From: CAIWGV01 sp964515175
GTDB lineage: Bacteria; Pseudomonadota; Alphaproteobacteria; UBA7879; UBA5542
DNA length: 7,534 nt
Direction of reading: 5' to 3'
Assembly (NCBI GenBank): GCA_964515175.1
Contig: CAZEUR010000051.1
Coordinates: forward strand, 1-7,534
The notes beneath the pieces were generated by a model, which made no database searches, was not told the DNA's origin, and saw only the letters and a list, made by a program, of their open reading frames with translations. The translations under genes and the position numbers were made by a program. Position 1 is the first letter of the stretch, and the number at the start of each line of letters is the position of its first letter. Positions 6,362 to 7,534 of the stretch are shown piece by piece.

Positions 6362-7534
6362 ACCCTAATCGAAGCCCCTCGTATTGACCTGGATTAAAGC
6401 TAACTTGGTGTCCTGTGTCTTTCTGAATTCTAAATCGATCTTTGGATGCCTCAACCAGAACCCCAAACTCTCCATTTGAAAGACCCAATTTTTTATCTGT
6501 CCTCATAAATTGTACCCGATCTCCCGCTGCAAAAGGAACATCACCTCTGAGCGTACTACAGACATACTCTGTTGTTGAGACTTGTCCTATGGCTTGCCGA
6601 ACTTGCCGAATGGCCTGATTTAATACATCCACCTCAATGTTTCGGTGAGACAAGATCAATCGAGTCTTGGAGGAATCTGCCATGTAGGATCGGCTGTAAT
6701 CTTCTACCAAAACTGACAGAGATCCAGCCTTATCTTCATGCCAATGGATTGCCCCCTGTTCTTCCAACAGATGAACCGCCTCTCGGATCTTTCCTTGAGA
6801 CAAATCTTCAGAAACTTGACGCTGCCATTGAACTTCTTGCCGTCGCACCTCTTTGAGTTCAACAGATCCAAACTTTTCAGATAAGATCTTAAACAATCCT
6901 CCCCGTTCCACAGAAGGCAACTGCCGATCGTCCCCTACCAAGATAACCTTCGATCCATGCACTTGAGCTACTTTCAAGAGCTCTCCTAAAGCCCGGGTTC
7001 CCACCATTCCCGCTTCATCCACCATCAAGACGCTTTTCTGATTCATAGAAACTCGGCCGTTCTTATATCGGAATAAGAATTCATGAATGGTTTTGGCCTC
7101 GTCAAACCCACCGTCAATCATATCTCTTACAACCGTACGCGTTGGCGCCAACCCAACAACCGAGATGTCCGCTGTCTCATAGGCATCTTTTATGCCCTGC
7201 ATCAGATAACTCTTCCCCGTTCCAGCCCTCCCCTGAACGACTCGAATCCCATGACCAGATTCCAAGCAATACTCAAAGGCCATTTTTTGCTCTTCTGAGA
7301 AGCTGTAATCCTTTGAGGTAGATTTCTCCGGCTCAACCCCCTTCCCTGCCTCTACACGCTCTGCAACGCGCAGAATCTTTTCTTCCTCAGTCCGCACTGC
7401 TTTGGTTGTATAAAATCCTGTGAGCTCCCCCGTTTCCTTATCATGAAGCCGCACCAATTCTGCATGATTCAGGATCTTGTCTAGGTTCTGTGAACATTTC
7501 TTAGGAGGGAAGTAAGAAAGTTGGTAGTATCCGT
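6300..7534 (-). CDS. traA: Conjugative relaxase/helicase TraA (Ti type), helicase part; 5' partial, 3' frameshifted
   Basis: A superfamily 1 (RecD/TraI-like) DNA helicase domain that would unwind the nicked element during conjugative transfer. The frame is open to the right edge; a TTG at 7457 could be mistaken for a start, but 25 more in-frame codons (from GYYQLSYFPPKK) precede it, so the gene continues outside the window, where the MobA/MobL relaxase domain is expected. The block LHDKETGELTGFYTTK marks the usual entry into the helicase. Walker A GRAGTGKS is at 7209-7232, Walker B DEAG at 7008-7019, motif III GDDRQLP at 6915-6935, an arginine-containing motif EVRRQ follows, and motif V YASTIYKGQG is at 6333-6362. 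Immediately after motif V the frame shifts and ends ten residues later at TAG (6300-6302). As written the product lacks motif VI and should not unwind DNA. Confidence 0.88.
   Translation of the reverse strand, partial: GYYQLSYFPPKKCSQNLDKILNHAELVRLHDKETGELTGFYTTKAVRTEEEKILRVAERVEAGKGVEPEKSTSKDYSFSEEQKMAFEYCLESGHGIRVVQGRAGTGKSYLMQGIKDAYETADISVVGLAPTRTVVRDMIDGGFDEAKTIHEFLFRYKNGRVSMNQKSVLMVDEAGMVGTRALGELLKVAQVHGSKVILVGDDRQLPSVERGGLFKILSEKFGSVELKEVRRQEVQWQRQVSEDLSQGKIREAVHLLEEQGAIHWHEDKAGSLSVLVEDYSRSYMADSSKTRLILSHRNIEVDVLNQAIRQVRQAIGQVSTTEYVCSTLRGDVPFAAGDRVQFMRTDKKLGLSNGEFGVLVEASKDRFRIQKDTGHQVSFNPGQYEGLRLGYASTIYKGQGEDSGGGVCTS
6332..6336 (-). other. traA: Frameshift site in traA: run of five G
   Basis: On the minus strand the sequence is GGGCAGGGGGAAGACA. 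With four G instead of five it reads KGQGKTVEEAYVL, the normal TraA transition from motif V; with five the frame ends at TAG shortly after. The two overlapping frames (6300-6361) share this stretch. A ribosome could in principle bypass it by a +1 slip of glycyl-tRNA on GGG-G. Homopolymer sequencing error and true pseudogene formation are the simpler readings. Confidence 0.85.

Noticed and set aside
7455..7457. TTG as the start of the helicase gene
   Set aside because: The same frame is open to the window edge and the family has a relaxase domain upstream; there is no Shine-Dalgarno before the TTG.

Overview
The window looks like part of an integrative conjugative element, with attached cargo genes, in a host-associated alphaproteobacterium. 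The strongest anchor is a Ti-type TraA relaxase/helicase (minus strand, right-hand 2.7 kb). This kind of relaxase is typical of the conjugative islands of Rickettsiales and Holosporales, and related islands occur in amoeba-associated chlamydiae. The AT-leaning base composition and two unrecognised exported proteins fit such a genome. The exact taxon is inference and cannot be fixed from this sequence.

Layout from left to right. Positions 2-148 hold the last 48 codons of an unrecognised plus-strand gene. It is followed closely by a two-gene plus-strand unit: a class I SAM-dependent methyltransferase (178-765) and a GNAT N-acetyltransferase of the AAC(6')-like type (762-1319). These two are joined by a 4-base ATGA stop/start overlap. 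Everything to the right is on the minus strand and converges on this pair. First comes an unrecognised exported 235-residue protein (1369-2076), then a large exported protein of 806 residues (2216-4636) with a helical N-terminal half and a probable seven-bladed beta-propeller. The larger one has a near-consensus sigma70 promoter. Last comes traA (4796-7534), whose 5' end lies outside the window.

traA is interrupted by one extra G in a run of five (C5 on the plus strand at 6332-6336), exactly between helicase motifs V and VI. The two reading frames join into a normal family sequence if one G is removed. It is therefore a recent pseudogene, a sequence error, or a site of +1 recoding or slippage. 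TraA would nick and unwind the element DNA during conjugation and enter the type IV secretion channel with it. The methyltransferase, acetyltransferase and two exported proteins look like passenger genes beside this transfer gene. No tRNA, rRNA, insertion sequence, CRISPR array or convincing intrinsic terminator was found.
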